Assembly: GCA_903642275.1 (NCBI GenBank)
Contig: CAHJWK010000008.1
Span: 1-64,000, forward strand
Reading direction: 5' to 3'
Origin: Chitinophagaceae bacterium
GTDB taxonomy: Bacteria; Bacteroidota; Bacteroidia; Chitinophagales; Chitinophagaceae
DNA: 64,000 nucleotides
The notes beneath the pieces are model-generated. The model was given only the letters and a program-made list of their open reading frames with translations. It was not told where the DNA came from and searched no databases. Positions 50,799 to 62,261 of the stretch are shown here, piece after piece; position 1 is the stretch's first letter, and each line of letters begins with the position of its first letter. A program made the position numbers and the translations under genes.

Positions 50799-52472
50799 TC
50801 ATTTGCCGTAGGCAGAAAGCATGCTTTTCAAATCGTCCAGCGTATTTATCTCATCTGCTTTTTTATCTTTTCTCCAGCGTTTAATACGCGGAAAGCGAAG
50901 CGCCACGCCGCTTTTATGCCGGTTGCTTGCAGCAATGCCTTCAAATGCAATCTCAAAAACAAGTTCTGGTTTTACGGTTCGCACAGGACCAAATTTTTCA
51001 AGCGAATTTCTTTTTACAAATGAATCAACCTGTGCAAATTCTTTATCTGTTAATCCTGAATAAGCTTTGGTAAAAGGCACAAGTCTTTCTTCATCTTTAA
51101 CGGCAAAAGTATAATCAGTATATAATGTGCTTCTTCTGCCGCTGCCCTTTTGCGCATATATCATAACGGCATCAATCGTAAGCGGGTCAATCTTCCACTT
51201 CCACCAGTCACCCACTTTTCTGCCGACCTGGTAAACAGATGCTTTGCGTTTCAGCATAACACCTTCTGCATTTAAAGCACGGCTTGTTGCCCGTAACGCA
51301 GCCAGTTCATCCCAGTTATTAAAATTGATTACCGGCGATAAACGCAATACAGGTTCATTAGCATCAGCCACAATCTTTTCCAGCAAACTTCTTCTTTCTT
51401 CCAAAGTCCTGTTACGATAATCCTCGCCCTCAAACTCTAATAAATCATACGCCACAAAACCAACCGGAGATTCTTTTAATTGTTTAGATGTGATATTCTT
51501 TCTGCCGATGCGTGTTTGCAGCAATGCAAAAGGTAAAATAGTAAATGTGTTGGTTTGAACATTCGCATCAGTTAATGAAATTATCTCGCCATCAAGCACA
51601 ATACCTTCAGGTAGTTTTTGTTGCAGCATGGCATATTCAGGATACTTGTCGGTAACTAATTCTTCACCACGGCTCCAGACAAATAACTGGTTATTGCGCT
51701 TGATAATTTCGCCGCGAATGCCATCCCATTTCCATTCAGCCTGCCAGTCTTTTTCATCACCCAATGTTTCCGGGTTTTCTTCCAGCGCATACGCTAAATA
51801 AAACGGATAAGGCTTTGAGTAATCAATGCTTGTTGCATGTTCGCTTAGCAACTCATCATACAAAGTTGTCATCGGGTCCCAGTTGCCACTTATGCGATGC
51901 GCAATAACAGATGGCTCAAGCTTAACCGTTTTTGCCAGCGCATTTACCATTTGCTTTTGCGAAATGCCGATGCGAAAATTGCCTGTCAATAATTTATTAA
52001 ATACGAAGCGCTCATCTTTATTCATTGTGCGCCAGCAACCGGTTATAAAATCTTTTTTTATAAATTCATTTTGCTTTTCAAGCGACGCTAATTTTTCTAT
52101 ATAAAATGATAAAGAGGAAATTGCTTTTTCCTCGGTTGGGTCGGGCAGCAACAGGGCAATGGTTTCCGCCATATCGCCAACAGAACCATAACATTCGCTG
52201 AATATCCAGCCGGGAATATTTTTTATTTCGATGCACCATTGCGGCAGTAAAGATGAGTTGACCAAACGCCTTGGTCTGCGACCGCTAAACAAAGCAATCA
52301 CCCAAACTTTATCTTTATCATCAGCCAAAGAAAAGTAGTTAATAAGTGCATCCTGTTTTTCTAATGTTTTGGTTGATGAGCCAAGCAGTGTTACCAGCTC
52401 TGAAAACATAGCCATTCCGCCAGGATTTGTTATATGTGATGCCTCTTCCGGTATTATTTGTACCTCATCCAT
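50799..52472 (-). CDS. ATP-dependent DNA ligase (exonuclease-associated type)
   Basis: A 557-residue ligase. The nucleotidyl-lysine is Lys248 in EWKWDGIRGE (motif I), followed by LFVWSRGEELVTDKYPE (motif Ia), VLDGEI (III), FVAYDLLEFEGED (IIIa), EGVMLKRKASVY (IV) and WWKWKIDP (V). An N-terminal domain and a C-terminal OB-fold flank the core. This type accompanies an MBL-fold exonuclease, an Lhr-like helicase and a phosphoesterase in many bacteria. Here only the exonuclease is next to it, 284 bases upstream, with the repeat array in the gap. Confidence 0.92.
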   Translation of the reverse strand: MDEVQIIPEEASHITNPGGMAMFSELVTLLGSSTKTLEKQDALINYFSLADDKDKVWVIALFSGRRPRRLVNSSLLPQWCIEIKNIPGWIFSECYGSVGDMAETIALLLPDPTEEKAISSLSFYIEKLASLEKQNEFIKKDFITGCWRTMNKDERFVFNKLLTGNFRIGISQKQMVNALAKTVKLEPSVIAHRISGNWDPMTTLYDELLSEHATSIDYSKPYPFYLAYALEENPETLGDEKDWQAEWKWDGIRGEIIKRNNQLFVWSRGEELVTDKYPEYAMLQQKLPEGIVLDGEIISLTDANVQTNTFTILPFALLQTRIGRKNITSKQLKESPVGFVAYDLLEFEGEDYRNRTLEERRSLLEKIVADANEPVLRLSPVINFNNWDELAALRATSRALNAEGVMLKRKASVYQVGRKVGDWWKWKIDPLTIDAVMIYAQKGSGRRSTLYTDYTFAVKDEERLVPFTKAYSGLTDKEFAQVDSFVKRNSLEKFGPVRTVKPELVFEIAFEGIAASNRHKSGVALRFPRIKRWRKDKKADEINTLDDLKSMLSAYGK

Positions 52473-52527
52473 ACCTGATTTGTTCTAAAAACTACAATTT
52501 TTTGAATCTTTTTATTATTTCTTTACA

Positions 52528-52731
52528 ATATTGCCATGTTGTGACGCTACATTACAATATGTGGCGATTACATTGCCATGTTGTACCCACATATTGCAAT
52601 ATCCGGCGATTACATTACAATATCCGGCAACAACATTGCCATGTTCCGGCTCAACATTGCCATATGTGGCGACTACATTGCCATGTTCTGCTGCAATATT
52701 GCAATATGCGGCGGCTACATTGCCATGTAGT
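52528..52731. repeat. Tandem array of nine to ten 21-bp degenerate units (AYATTGCCATGTT type)
   Basis: Nine full 21-bp units start at 52528, 52549, 52570, 52591, 52612, 52633, 52654, 52675 and 52696, plus a partial tenth at 52717. Every unit begins AYATTRC, followed by CATGTT, AATATG or AATATC-like variants, then a G+C-richer tail (for example CCGGCGATT). Units 4 and 9 contain the perfect palindrome ATATTGCAATAT. The array fills most of the gap between exonuclease and ligase genes. No spacers, so not a CRISPR. Confidence 0.93.
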
Positions 52732-52756
52732 TAATTTTGCTGTGATTAAACCGTTT

Positions 52757-53860
52757 TTAAGACAATTCTTCACTTTCCACTTCTTTTTTCTCTTCTGATG
52801 TTTCGGCTGTTACTTCCTCATCTTCCGTTCCGTATTCCGTTTTTACTTCTGCACTCCACGTTCCCTGCTCATTTAAATAACGGCTGAACACAGATTGATA
52901 ACCATGCGTTACATACACTTTTTCAGCTCCTGTTGCTTTGATAGCTTGTAACAACCCGTCCCAATCCGCATGGTCGCTTAAAGCAAAAGCGCCATCCACA
53001 TTTTTACGGCGCATGTTGCCACGCACCTGCATCCAGCCGCTGCAAACACCCACAGCCATTGGCGAAAATTTACGCTGCCATGTGCTGCCTTCTGCACCCG
53101 GCGGCGCCAAGACAATACATGCTTTTAATTTTTCTTTTGGCGTTTCCGGCGTTACACGTTCCGCATTAATTTTTGGCAACGGTATGTTCGCATTTGTTAT
53201 AGCCTGGTGCATGTTATATGTTGCGCCATGCATGTAAATCGTTTCATCAAAATGTTCGAGTGCTTTTAAAACACGCTGCGTTTTGCCCAAAGTATAAGCG
53301 ATGATAACGCTTGATTTATTTAATGCTTTATTGGCAAGAATCCAGTTGCGCATATTTTCAAATATCACGTCCTGGTCTTTCCATGTATATATCGGCAAAC
53401 CAAACGTTGATTCTGTAATAAAGGCATTGCACTTTACCGGCTCGAATGCACCGCTTAAACCATCATCAGCAACTTTATAATCGCCGCTGGCAACCCACAC
53501 TTCATTATTATATTCAACACGTATTTGCGAAGAGCCGATTATATGCCCTGCGGGATGCAAGGAAACTTTTACGCCATTAATTGTTTTGCTTTCATTCCAT
53601 TCGAGTGTTTCATAAACATTATCACCAAGCCGTGCCTGAAGCAGAGGTTTGGTAAATGTGTGACACAAATAATTTTTACATCCGGACTTTGAATGGTCGC
53701 TGTGTGCATGTGTAATGATGGCATAATCAACCGGCTTCCAGGGGTCAATATAAAAATTACCGGCACGGCAAAACAATCCTTTATCTGTAAACTCGATTAG
53801 CTGCATCGTGCATGAATGTAAACAAAAATATAACCTATGTTGTTTTAATTGAATTATCAT
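52757..53860 (-). CDS. Ligase-associated MBL-fold DNA exonuclease
   Basis: A 367-residue metallo-beta-lactamase/beta-CASP protein. The metal motif HAHSDHSK (HxHxDH), then SLHPAGHIIGSSQIRVEY, WVASGDYKVADD, an ESTFGLP box and the C-terminal FALSDHADWDGL and VTHG histidine motifs fit the ligase-associated exonuclease family. It likely trims DNA ends before the partner ligase seals them. The first residues (MIIQLKQHRLYF...) are uncertain; translation may start at Met19 (MQLIEFTDKGLFC). The C-terminus is acidic. Confidence 0.88.
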   Translation of the reverse strand: MIIQLKQHRLYFCLHSCTMQLIEFTDKGLFCRAGNFYIDPWKPVDYAIITHAHSDHSKSGCKNYLCHTFTKPLLQARLGDNVYETLEWNESKTINGVKVSLHPAGHIIGSSQIRVEYNNEVWVASGDYKVADDGLSGAFEPVKCNAFITESTFGLPIYTWKDQDVIFENMRNWILANKALNKSSVIIAYTLGKTQRVLKALEHFDETIYMHGATYNMHQAITNANIPLPKINAERVTPETPKEKLKACIVLAPPGAEGSTWQRKFSPMAVGVCSGWMQVRGNMRRKNVDGAFALSDHADWDGLLQAIKATGAEKVYVTHGYQSVFSRYLNEQGTWSAEVKTEYGTEDEEVTAETSEEKKEVESEELS

Positions 53861-53877
53861 TATTTATTCAAGAGTTA

Positions 53878-53885
53878 TAAGTTTG
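53878..53885 (+). promoter_or_regulatory. Candidate -7 element (TAAGTTTG) for katG
   Basis: Matches TAnnTTTG, 53 bases before the katG ATG, in the 78-base divergent region shared with the exonuclease gene. A TTG lies at 53849-53851 at rather long spacing. Confidence 0.4.
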
Positions 53886-53929
53886 TCTTTTTTAAGATTT
53901 AATCTCAGTAACATCATTTTAATAAATAA

Positions 53930-56209
<2,280 letters not shown>

Positions 56210-56230
56210 TTGCTCTATGTTAAACAAACG

Positions 56231-56263
56231 AAAGGCAGCCAATGTTGACGGCTGCCTTTTTTT
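56231..56263 (+). terminator. Intrinsic terminator after katG
   Basis: AAAGGCAGCC / GGCTGCCTTT stem with a 9-nt loop and T7 tail, 21 bases after the katG stop, also serving the convergent purB. Confidence 0.9.
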
Positions 56264-56289
56264 ATATAAATCTGCAACTGATTTTGAGT

Positions 56290-57621
56290 TTAAATACCTG
56301 TATAATTTTGTGGCGTAATTGCTTTCAATTCATTTTTAATATCAACATTTACATCAAGTTCATCAATAAATTTATGCATTGATTCTTTATTAATTGTTGT
56401 GTTGCCACGCGTTAATGCTTTTAATGCTTCATAAGGATTGGGATAATTTTCTCTGCGCAAAATAGTTTGAATAGCTTCTGCCACAATAGACCAGTTATCT
56501 TCTAAATCCTTATTCAACTTTGCTTCATTCAATACTAATTTGCTTAAGCCTTTTTCGATTGAAAGGATTGAAATAAATGTATGAGCTACAGGTACGCCTA
56601 AATTGCGTAACACCGTTGAATCAGTTAAATCTCTTTGTAATCTTGATACAGGAAGTTTCGCTGAAAAGTGTTCAAACAATGCGTTGGCAACACCAAGATT
56701 GCCTTCTGCATTTTCAAAATCTATCGGGTTCACTTTATGCGGCATGGCCGATGAACCTACTTCACCTTCTTTTATTTTTTGTTTAAAATAATCCATACTG
56801 ATATACATCCACATATCACGGCATAAATCAATCAAAATATTATTGATGCGTTTGATAGCATCAAAATGCGCAGCGAGATAATCGTAATGTTCAATTTGGG
56901 TTGTGTATTGTAAACGTTGCAGGCCAAGGCTTTCAATAAATTCATCTCCTAATTGCTTCCAGTCTTTTTTTGGAAATGCAATATGATGTGCATTGAAATT
57001 TCCTGTTGCGCCACCAAATTTTGCTGCATAAGGAATTTGATTAAACAACTTAATTTGATTGTCTAACCGTTCTACAAAAACCATTATTTCTTTACCAAGT
57101 TTTGTAGGCGTTGCCGGCTGGCCGTGTGTGTGTGCAAGCATCGGCACGTCTTTCCATGCATCAGCCAATGAATTTAATTTTTTTTGAAGGTTAATAACTG
57201 CAGGCAGGTATTCATTTTGCAAATAATCTTTCCAGCTTAAAGGAATGGCTGTGTTATTTATGTCCTGAGACGTCAACCCAAAATGTATCCATTCTTTTTG
57301 TGATGATGCTTCGGTTTTTTCAAGCTGTTGTTTTAAAAAATACTCAACAGCTTTTACATCGTGATTTGTTGTTGCTTCAATTTGTTTAATCTGTTCAGCA
57401 TCATTCAAATTAAAATTTTCTGCAACGCTGTTTAAGTTTTGTATTGTTTTGGATGATAATTTAAAAAACTTTTTATCAGCCAGAAAAATAAAATAAGCAA
57501 CTTCAACCTTAATCCTATATTTTATCAAAGCGTACTCAGAAAAATATGCAGCAAGATGCGCAACTTGTTTACGATAGCGGCCATCAACCGGAGATATTGC
57601 AGTAAGATTATCTAATTCCAT
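56290..57621 (-). CDS. purB: Adenylosuccinate lyase
   Basis: A 443-residue fumarase-superfamily lyase acting twice in purine synthesis (SAICAR to AICAR, adenylosuccinate to AMP). ISPVDGRYRKQV opens the protein; TNHDVKAVEYFLK, HFGLTSQDINNTAIP and THGQPATPTKLGKE are conserved; the mobile signature loop is GSSAMPHKVNPIDFEN with the catalytic serine. Length fits the longer PurB group. It is divergent from mqnA, with a 24-base or longer gap. Confidence 0.96.
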   Translation of the reverse strand: MELDNLTAISPVDGRYRKQVAHLAAYFSEYALIKYRIKVEVAYFIFLADKKFFKLSSKTIQNLNSVAENFNLNDAEQIKQIEATTNHDVKAVEYFLKQQLEKTEASSQKEWIHFGLTSQDINNTAIPLSWKDYLQNEYLPAVINLQKKLNSLADAWKDVPMLAHTHGQPATPTKLGKEIMVFVERLDNQIKLFNQIPYAAKFGGATGNFNAHHIAFPKKDWKQLGDEFIESLGLQRLQYTTQIEHYDYLAAHFDAIKRINNILIDLCRDMWMYISMDYFKQKIKEGEVGSSAMPHKVNPIDFENAEGNLGVANALFEHFSAKLPVSRLQRDLTDSTVLRNLGVPVAHTFISILSIEKGLSKLVLNEAKLNKDLEDNWSIVAEAIQTILRRENYPNPYEALKALTRGNTTINKESMHKFIDELDVNVDIKNELKAITPQNYTGI

Positions 57622-57708
57622 GTCTTATTATGTACAGTCAACTTAGTGCTCCATAAAGATTTGTCTGTTGACTATTTCATTTCTTTGCAAGCAAATTTAA
57701 TTAAACAA

Positions 57709-58452
57709 TTGAAGAAGATTAAAGTTGGTGCTGTTAGTTATCTCAATACAAAACCTTTATTATATGGCATTGAACGTTCTAAAGAATTAATGGAGGAAGT
57801 TGAATTGATTAAAGATTATCCGTCTAAAATAGCAAAGCAATTGATTGATGATGAGATTGATGTTGGGCTGATTCCAGTTGCTGCAGTTCTTCAGTTAAAA
57901 GAATATTTTATTGTTTCTGATTATTGCATTGGTGCAAACGGTGATGTAGCTTCTGTATGCTTGTTCAGCGAAGTTGAATTGAACAGGGTTGATAAAATTT
58001 TGCTCGATTATCAAAGTAAAACATCTGTTGCTTTATGCAAAGTGTTATTAAAAAATTACTGGAAAAAAGATATTGTTTTAGAAGAAGAAACTCCTGATTT
58101 CATCAATCAAATTAAAGGAACAACGGCAGCCGTTTTAATTGGAGACAGGGCTTTGAAACAAAGACAACATTCAAAATATATTTATGACTTAGCAGGAGAA
58201 TGGAAAACATTTACAGGCCTTCCTTTTGTATTTGCTGCATGGATATCGAACAAAGAATTACCTGCTAATTTTACTGAATTATTCAATCAAAAAAATGCAG
58301 TTGGTGTAAATGCTATTGATGAGGTTTTAAAAAATGTGCGGTGTGATTTTTATGATTTGAAAACTTATTACACCAAAAATATTTCTTACCGGCTAACAGA
58401 TGATAAGCGCAAAGGCATGCAACTCTTTCTGCAATTATTACAACAATTATAA
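57709..58452 (+). CDS. mqnA: Chorismate dehydratase (MqnA)
   Basis: First enzyme of the futalosine pathway to menaquinone. KKIKVGAVSYLNTKPLLYG is the family N-terminus, so I start at TTG 57709 rather than the in-frame GTG at 57646, whose extra 21 residues lack family features. LIPVAAVLQ, VCLFSEVELNRVDKILLDYQSKTSVAL and the block AAVLIGDRAL...LAGEWKTFTGLPFVFAAW are typical. Predicted size is about 247 residues. Use of the futalosine route implies menaquinone-based respiration; other mqn genes are not in the window. Confidence 0.9.
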   Translation: MKKIKVGAVSYLNTKPLLYGIERSKELMEEVELIKDYPSKIAKQLIDDEIDVGLIPVAAVLQLKEYFIVSDYCIGANGDVASVCLFSEVELNRVDKILLDYQSKTSVALCKVLLKNYWKKDIVLEEETPDFINQIKGTTAAVLIGDRALKQRQHSKYIYDLAGEWKTFTGLPFVFAAWISNKELPANFTELFNQKNAVGVNAIDEVLKNVRCDFYDLKTYYTKNISYRLTDDKRKGMQLFLQLLQQL

Positions 58453-58461
58453 AGCGCTTAT

Positions 58462-58469
58462 TATTTTTG
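58462..58469 (+). promoter_or_regulatory. Candidate -7 element (TATTTTTG) before the lipid A deacylase gene
   Basis: Matches TAnnTTTG and lies 10 bases before the ATG at 58480, which would give a leader of only a few bases. Confidence 0.35.
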
Positions 58470-58479
58470 ATGCTGACTA

Positions 58480-59607
58480 ATGCTATCAAAAAAACTAATA
58501 CTGCTTTTCAGTTTATTGGGATGTATAAAATCGTACAGTCAAAAACCTGATAGTTTGCACCAGCTTGTTTTATCAGCACGCTGCCACGATGGTTTTATTT
58601 TCGCACATAATATACATGTACAAAGTACCAAGGGTACATATCCGGATGGCTTTGAGTTTGAAGTATCGCACATGCACAGCGATTCTGCAACGGTTACAAA
58701 ATTCAAAAGCTTTCCGCGTACCGGTGTAAGTTTTACTTATGTTGATTTTAATAAAACGTTACTTGGAAAATCGTATTCTGTAAATTATTTTATCGAACCA
58801 AACTATAAACTTGCCGGTAACCTAACCCTGGATTTACGTTTCTCAGCAGGCTTTTCATGGCTTACCAATCCACATGATGATATTAAAAATCCAGCTAATC
58901 AAAGCTATAGCGGCCACATCAATAATTTTCTGCAGGTTGATGCAGGGCTGTCTTACCCATTAAGCAAACACATCGAATTGTATGCTATGGAAAATTTCTT
59001 TCATAATTCAAATGGTGGCTTAAAGGAGCCAAATGCCGGCGTTAATTATGTAAACACATCAATAGGCATTCATTACTTTCAATATTCAACGCACCTGCCG
59101 CAATATAAACGGATAAAAGATACATCATGGAGACATAAATCACCGCATCTTGAAGTATCCGTTTTTTATTCGCCTAAAGAAGGATATAACAAATCTGACA
59201 CTGCAAAACAGCAAAGAAAATTTGTATTGGGAACTTCTTTGCAGGTGGCTAAACAGGTAAGTAACATTGATGCTGTTACAATGGCTGCAGAGGTTTATTA
59301 CGATGATGCGCTTAGAAGCATTAAAGACATTTATGTAAAAGATAAATCGTCTGCAACACTTGCCGGTGTTTTAATTGGACATCAATTTTTATTAAACCGT
59401 TTTACGTTCACACAGCAATTAGGCATTTATATTTTTAAACAAACAAAGGTTTATAATAATAATTACCAGGATTTATTTCATACGCTTTATGAACGATGGG
59501 GATTGAATTACCAGATAAGCAATCATTGGTTTGCAGGCATAAATTTACTTGCCCACAAACAGATTGCTGATTACATTGATGGAAGAATTATTTACAGGAT
59601 TAGATGA
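58480..59607 (+). CDS. PagL-like lipid A deacylase / acyloxyacyl hydrolase family protein
   Basis: A 375-residue outer-membrane protein with a signal peptide (KLILLFSLLGCIKSYSQ). The N-terminal half forms barrel strands. The PagL signature is visible as ENFFHNSNGGLKEPNAGVNYVNTSIGI, with the His-Ser pair and the Asn-Gly segment. The C-terminal half has further barrel strands and ends in DYIDGRIIYRIR. It is longer than classical PagL, which has about 170 residues. Expected to remove 3-linked acyl chains from lipid A. The family call rests on this motif. Confidence 0.75.
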   Translation: MLSKKLILLFSLLGCIKSYSQKPDSLHQLVLSARCHDGFIFAHNIHVQSTKGTYPDGFEFEVSHMHSDSATVTKFKSFPRTGVSFTYVDFNKTLLGKSYSVNYFIEPNYKLAGNLTLDLRFSAGFSWLTNPHDDIKNPANQSYSGHINNFLQVDAGLSYPLSKHIELYAMENFFHNSNGGLKEPNAGVNYVNTSIGIHYFQYSTHLPQYKRIKDTSWRHKSPHLEVSVFYSPKEGYNKSDTAKQQRKFVLGTSLQVAKQVSNIDAVTMAAEVYYDDALRSIKDIYVKDKSSATLAGVLIGHQFLLNRFTFTQQLGIYIFKQTKVYNNNYQDLFHTLYERWGLNYQISNHWFAGINLLAHKQIADYIDGRIIYRIR

Positions 59608-60591
59608 TTATATTTTTTGCTCCGGATAAACAATGTTTAATTGTCTCCGCACTTCGTCCATAATTTTTATAACACTCATACTTGCATGGTGGGGGACTGT
59701 TTCGCTTTCAATTTTGTTTTGCTGTAAGCATTTAATTACTTCTTCCACTTCATATTGAAAACCACGGCCCTGCCAGGAAGGAATATTTTTGAAAGATGAT
59801 TCGTTGTTGATAATAACTTCAATTTTTTCAGGTTGCTCCGTCCATGGTTTTTTTATACGTATCGTTCCTTCGGTTCCATAAATCCAGGCACTGCCTTCTG
59901 TTTGCGTGATGATTGAAGATTCAAGCATTGCATATTTACCATCCTTATATTTTAAAGTGATGCCGCATGTTTCATCTATGTGAGATTCATTTATTTTACC
60001 GCAGGCAAAAACAGTTTCAGGATTTCCTAATAAAAAATAAGAAAGATAGATTGGATAAATGCCAACATCCAGCAAAGAGCCACCACCTAATTCAGGATTA
60101 AAAAAACGATTGCTTTTATCTTTTTCTGCAATAAAACTCATGTCGGCATGTATGTTTAATACATCACCAATTGTACCTGCATTTAAAGTGCTGAAGAGAA
60201 ACCTGAAGCTTGGTAAGAAGCGTGTCCACATACCTTCCATTAAAAAAGTATTGTTGTTCTTTGAAGCTATTATAATTTCAGTAACTTGTTTTTCATTTAT
60301 AGCAAGCGGCTTTTCGCATAACACGGGTATTTTATTTTCAAGACAAATTATTGCCTGTTTATAATGTAAAGGATGTGGTGTAGCGATATAAACAATATCT
60401 AGCTTTGCTTTTATAAACTCATTAATACTTTGTGTTGCTATGGCACCATCAAGTTTTTCTATAAACTTTTCTGCCTGTGATTTTTCTTTGCCGAGTACAG
60501 CAGCAACAATACATTTTTCAGACTCAACATATTTTAAGTCTTCAGCAAATTCTTTTGCAATATTGCCCGGTCCGATTATTCCCCATTTCAT
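59608..60591 (-). CDS. Gfo/Idh/MocA family oxidoreductase
   Basis: A 327-residue NAD(P)-dependent sugar oxidoreductase. The Rossmann motif is WGIIGPGNIAKEFAEDL, and VYIATPHPLHYKQAI and CEKPLAINEKQ (Lys of the EKP motif) follow. The substrate domain contains GGGSLLDVGIYPIYLSYFLLG with the conserved Asp. It probably oxidises a sugar or inositol derivative. The ORF ends one base after the preceding gene's stop. Located 4 bases from the amylase gene on the same strand, so likely co-transcribed with it. Confidence 0.9.
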   Translation of the reverse strand: MKWGIIGPGNIAKEFAEDLKYVESEKCIVAAVLGKEKSQAEKFIEKLDGAIATQSINEFIKAKLDIVYIATPHPLHYKQAIICLENKIPVLCEKPLAINEKQVTEIIIASKNNNTFLMEGMWTRFLPSFRFLFSTLNAGTIGDVLNIHADMSFIAEKDKSNRFFNPELGGGSLLDVGIYPIYLSYFLLGNPETVFACGKINESHIDETCGITLKYKDGKYAMLESSIITQTEGSAWIYGTEGTIRIKKPWTEQPEKIEVIINNESSFKNIPSWQGRGFQYEVEEVIKCLQQNKIESETVPHHASMSVIKIMDEVRRQLNIVYPEQKI

Positions 60592-60595
60592 ATAA

Positions 60596-62080
60596 CTATT
60601 TTATTTGCTCCAAAGCTGCTTCCTTCATCCATATACTTATGTTTCTGCCTTTCACAGTAAAGAGGGCAGTGCCTTCATCATTAGTGGTTATTTTATCCTG
60701 AACATTGTTTGTTATATCAACAAAAGTCTTTGCACCATTATGATTACCCAAATGCATTTCTTTAAATCCATCTTCATTATTTGAAAGTACAACGCCAAAA
60801 CCAGATGCTTCATTTTCACCTGAACCTTTATTACACCAGCCAATTACATTAGGATGGTCAAAATAATCGTTCTGCTCACCATCTAAATATTGCTGCCTTA
60901 TCTTAAGCATTTTATATAAATTAGGAACGGGAGCAAGCTCAATAGTATTTTCACCAACCGTGTAAGAACCGCCGTAATAATCAGTGTAAAATACAACAGG
61001 TATGCCTTGCTGACGTAAAAGAATTAACGCATTTGCATGTGGCTTGAACCAAAAATCAACAAATGATTCCAATGCTTGCGTTGGCTGCGTATCATGATTA
61101 TCAACAAATGTTATGGCTGATTGAGGACGCGATTGCAGCAACGTATCTTTAAATATATCAGGTAGCTTGTAATCTTTCCCCTGCTTTGATGCTTCAAAAA
61201 AGTTATGATGCAACGGCACATCAAATAACTGAACACGACCTTGCATCACATCAAGATATTCGTGCAGATATTTTATATCCTGGCTCCAGTACTCAGCAAC
61301 AGTAAAAAACTTTTTCTTAAATACCCGGTTAAGACAATCAAGCCATTCTTTATAAAATTTTGCAGAGATATGTTTAACCGCATCTAAACGAAAGCTTTCA
61401 ATGCCAGCTGTTTCAACATACCATTTACCCCAATATTCTAACTCTGCTGTAACAGCCGGATTGCGAAACTCTATATCTGCGCCAAGCAAATAATCAAAGT
61501 TTCCAAACTCATCTCCAACTACATCATCCCATAAATCACCATAATCATTTACTATTTTATAGATGCATTTTTCATTGCTTTCAGCGCAGGCATCAACACC
61601 GGTAAATGTTTTATAATCCCATACAAAATCAGAATATTTTTTATTACGTCCCGGAAAATAGTATTTAGTTGAAATCTGTTTATCCTCCGGTTTAGAAATT
61701 ACTTTATTGCGATCATTTGTGTCAACCTGTATTACCTTAACAGTTTCAAATTCATCAGCACCATTTTTATGATTTAGAACGATGTCTGCCATAACACTAA
61801 TATTATGCTCGTGCAATTTTGTAACAGCGTTCAGGTATTCATCTTTTGTTCCATATTTAGTTCTCACAGTTCCTTTCTGATCAAACTCGCCTAAATCAAA
61901 AAGATCATACACATCATAACCAACACCATTATCACCGGCTGAAGATTTATAAGCAGGCGGTAACCACACATGAGATATTCCGGTAAATTGTAAATGCTCC
62001 GCCTGTGCTGCAGCTTCATTCCATAAATTCTTTTCTTTAGGAAAATACCAGTGAAAAAACTGGAAAATAGTTAGTGGCAT
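60596..62080 (-). CDS. Cytoplasmic GH13 alpha-amylase
   Basis: A 494-residue GH13 enzyme, probably the GH13_5 type, lacking a signal peptide. QFFHWYFP at the start and GYDVYDLFDLGEFDQKGTVRTKYG (region I) are typical. Catalytic residues: nucleophile Asp233 in FRLDAVKHI, acid/base Glu263 in TVAEYWS, and Asp330 in TFVDNHDTQP. A C-terminal beta domain ends TVKGRNISIWM. It would hydrolyse internal alpha-1,4 bonds of glycogen-like polymers inside the cell. The Gfo/Idh/MocA gene follows at 4 bases. Confidence 0.92.
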   Translation of the reverse strand: MPLTIFQFFHWYFPKEKNLWNEAAAQAEHLQFTGISHVWLPPAYKSSAGDNGVGYDVYDLFDLGEFDQKGTVRTKYGTKDEYLNAVTKLHEHNISVMADIVLNHKNGADEFETVKVIQVDTNDRNKVISKPEDKQISTKYYFPGRNKKYSDFVWDYKTFTGVDACAESNEKCIYKIVNDYGDLWDDVVGDEFGNFDYLLGADIEFRNPAVTAELEYWGKWYVETAGIESFRLDAVKHISAKFYKEWLDCLNRVFKKKFFTVAEYWSQDIKYLHEYLDVMQGRVQLFDVPLHHNFFEASKQGKDYKLPDIFKDTLLQSRPQSAITFVDNHDTQPTQALESFVDFWFKPHANALILLRQQGIPVVFYTDYYGGSYTVGENTIELAPVPNLYKMLKIRQQYLDGEQNDYFDHPNVIGWCNKGSGENEASGFGVVLSNNEDGFKEMHLGNHNGAKTFVDITNNVQDKITTNDEGTALFTVKGRNISIWMKEAALEQIK

Positions 62081-62261
62081 TATTAATATTTATCAGTTAG
62101 AGTTTGATATACTTGTTTACTAAAATTGTACCATGCAAAATATTTACTCTATAATAAAGTTTATTTATAAAAACGAAGTCTTATTTATTTAATTGGTGAT
62201 GCAGTTCTACATAATTTCATCTGCGGCATAATATTTTCTCTTAAAATATAAACTATTACTT

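Noticed and set aside
52427-52798. A 123-codon frame covering the second 21-bp array, with 7-residue repeats (LHCHVVP-like).
   Set aside because: The repeats follow from the 21-bp period being divisible by three; another frame through the array is also open, and the frame overlaps the ligase start. No start context or known fold.
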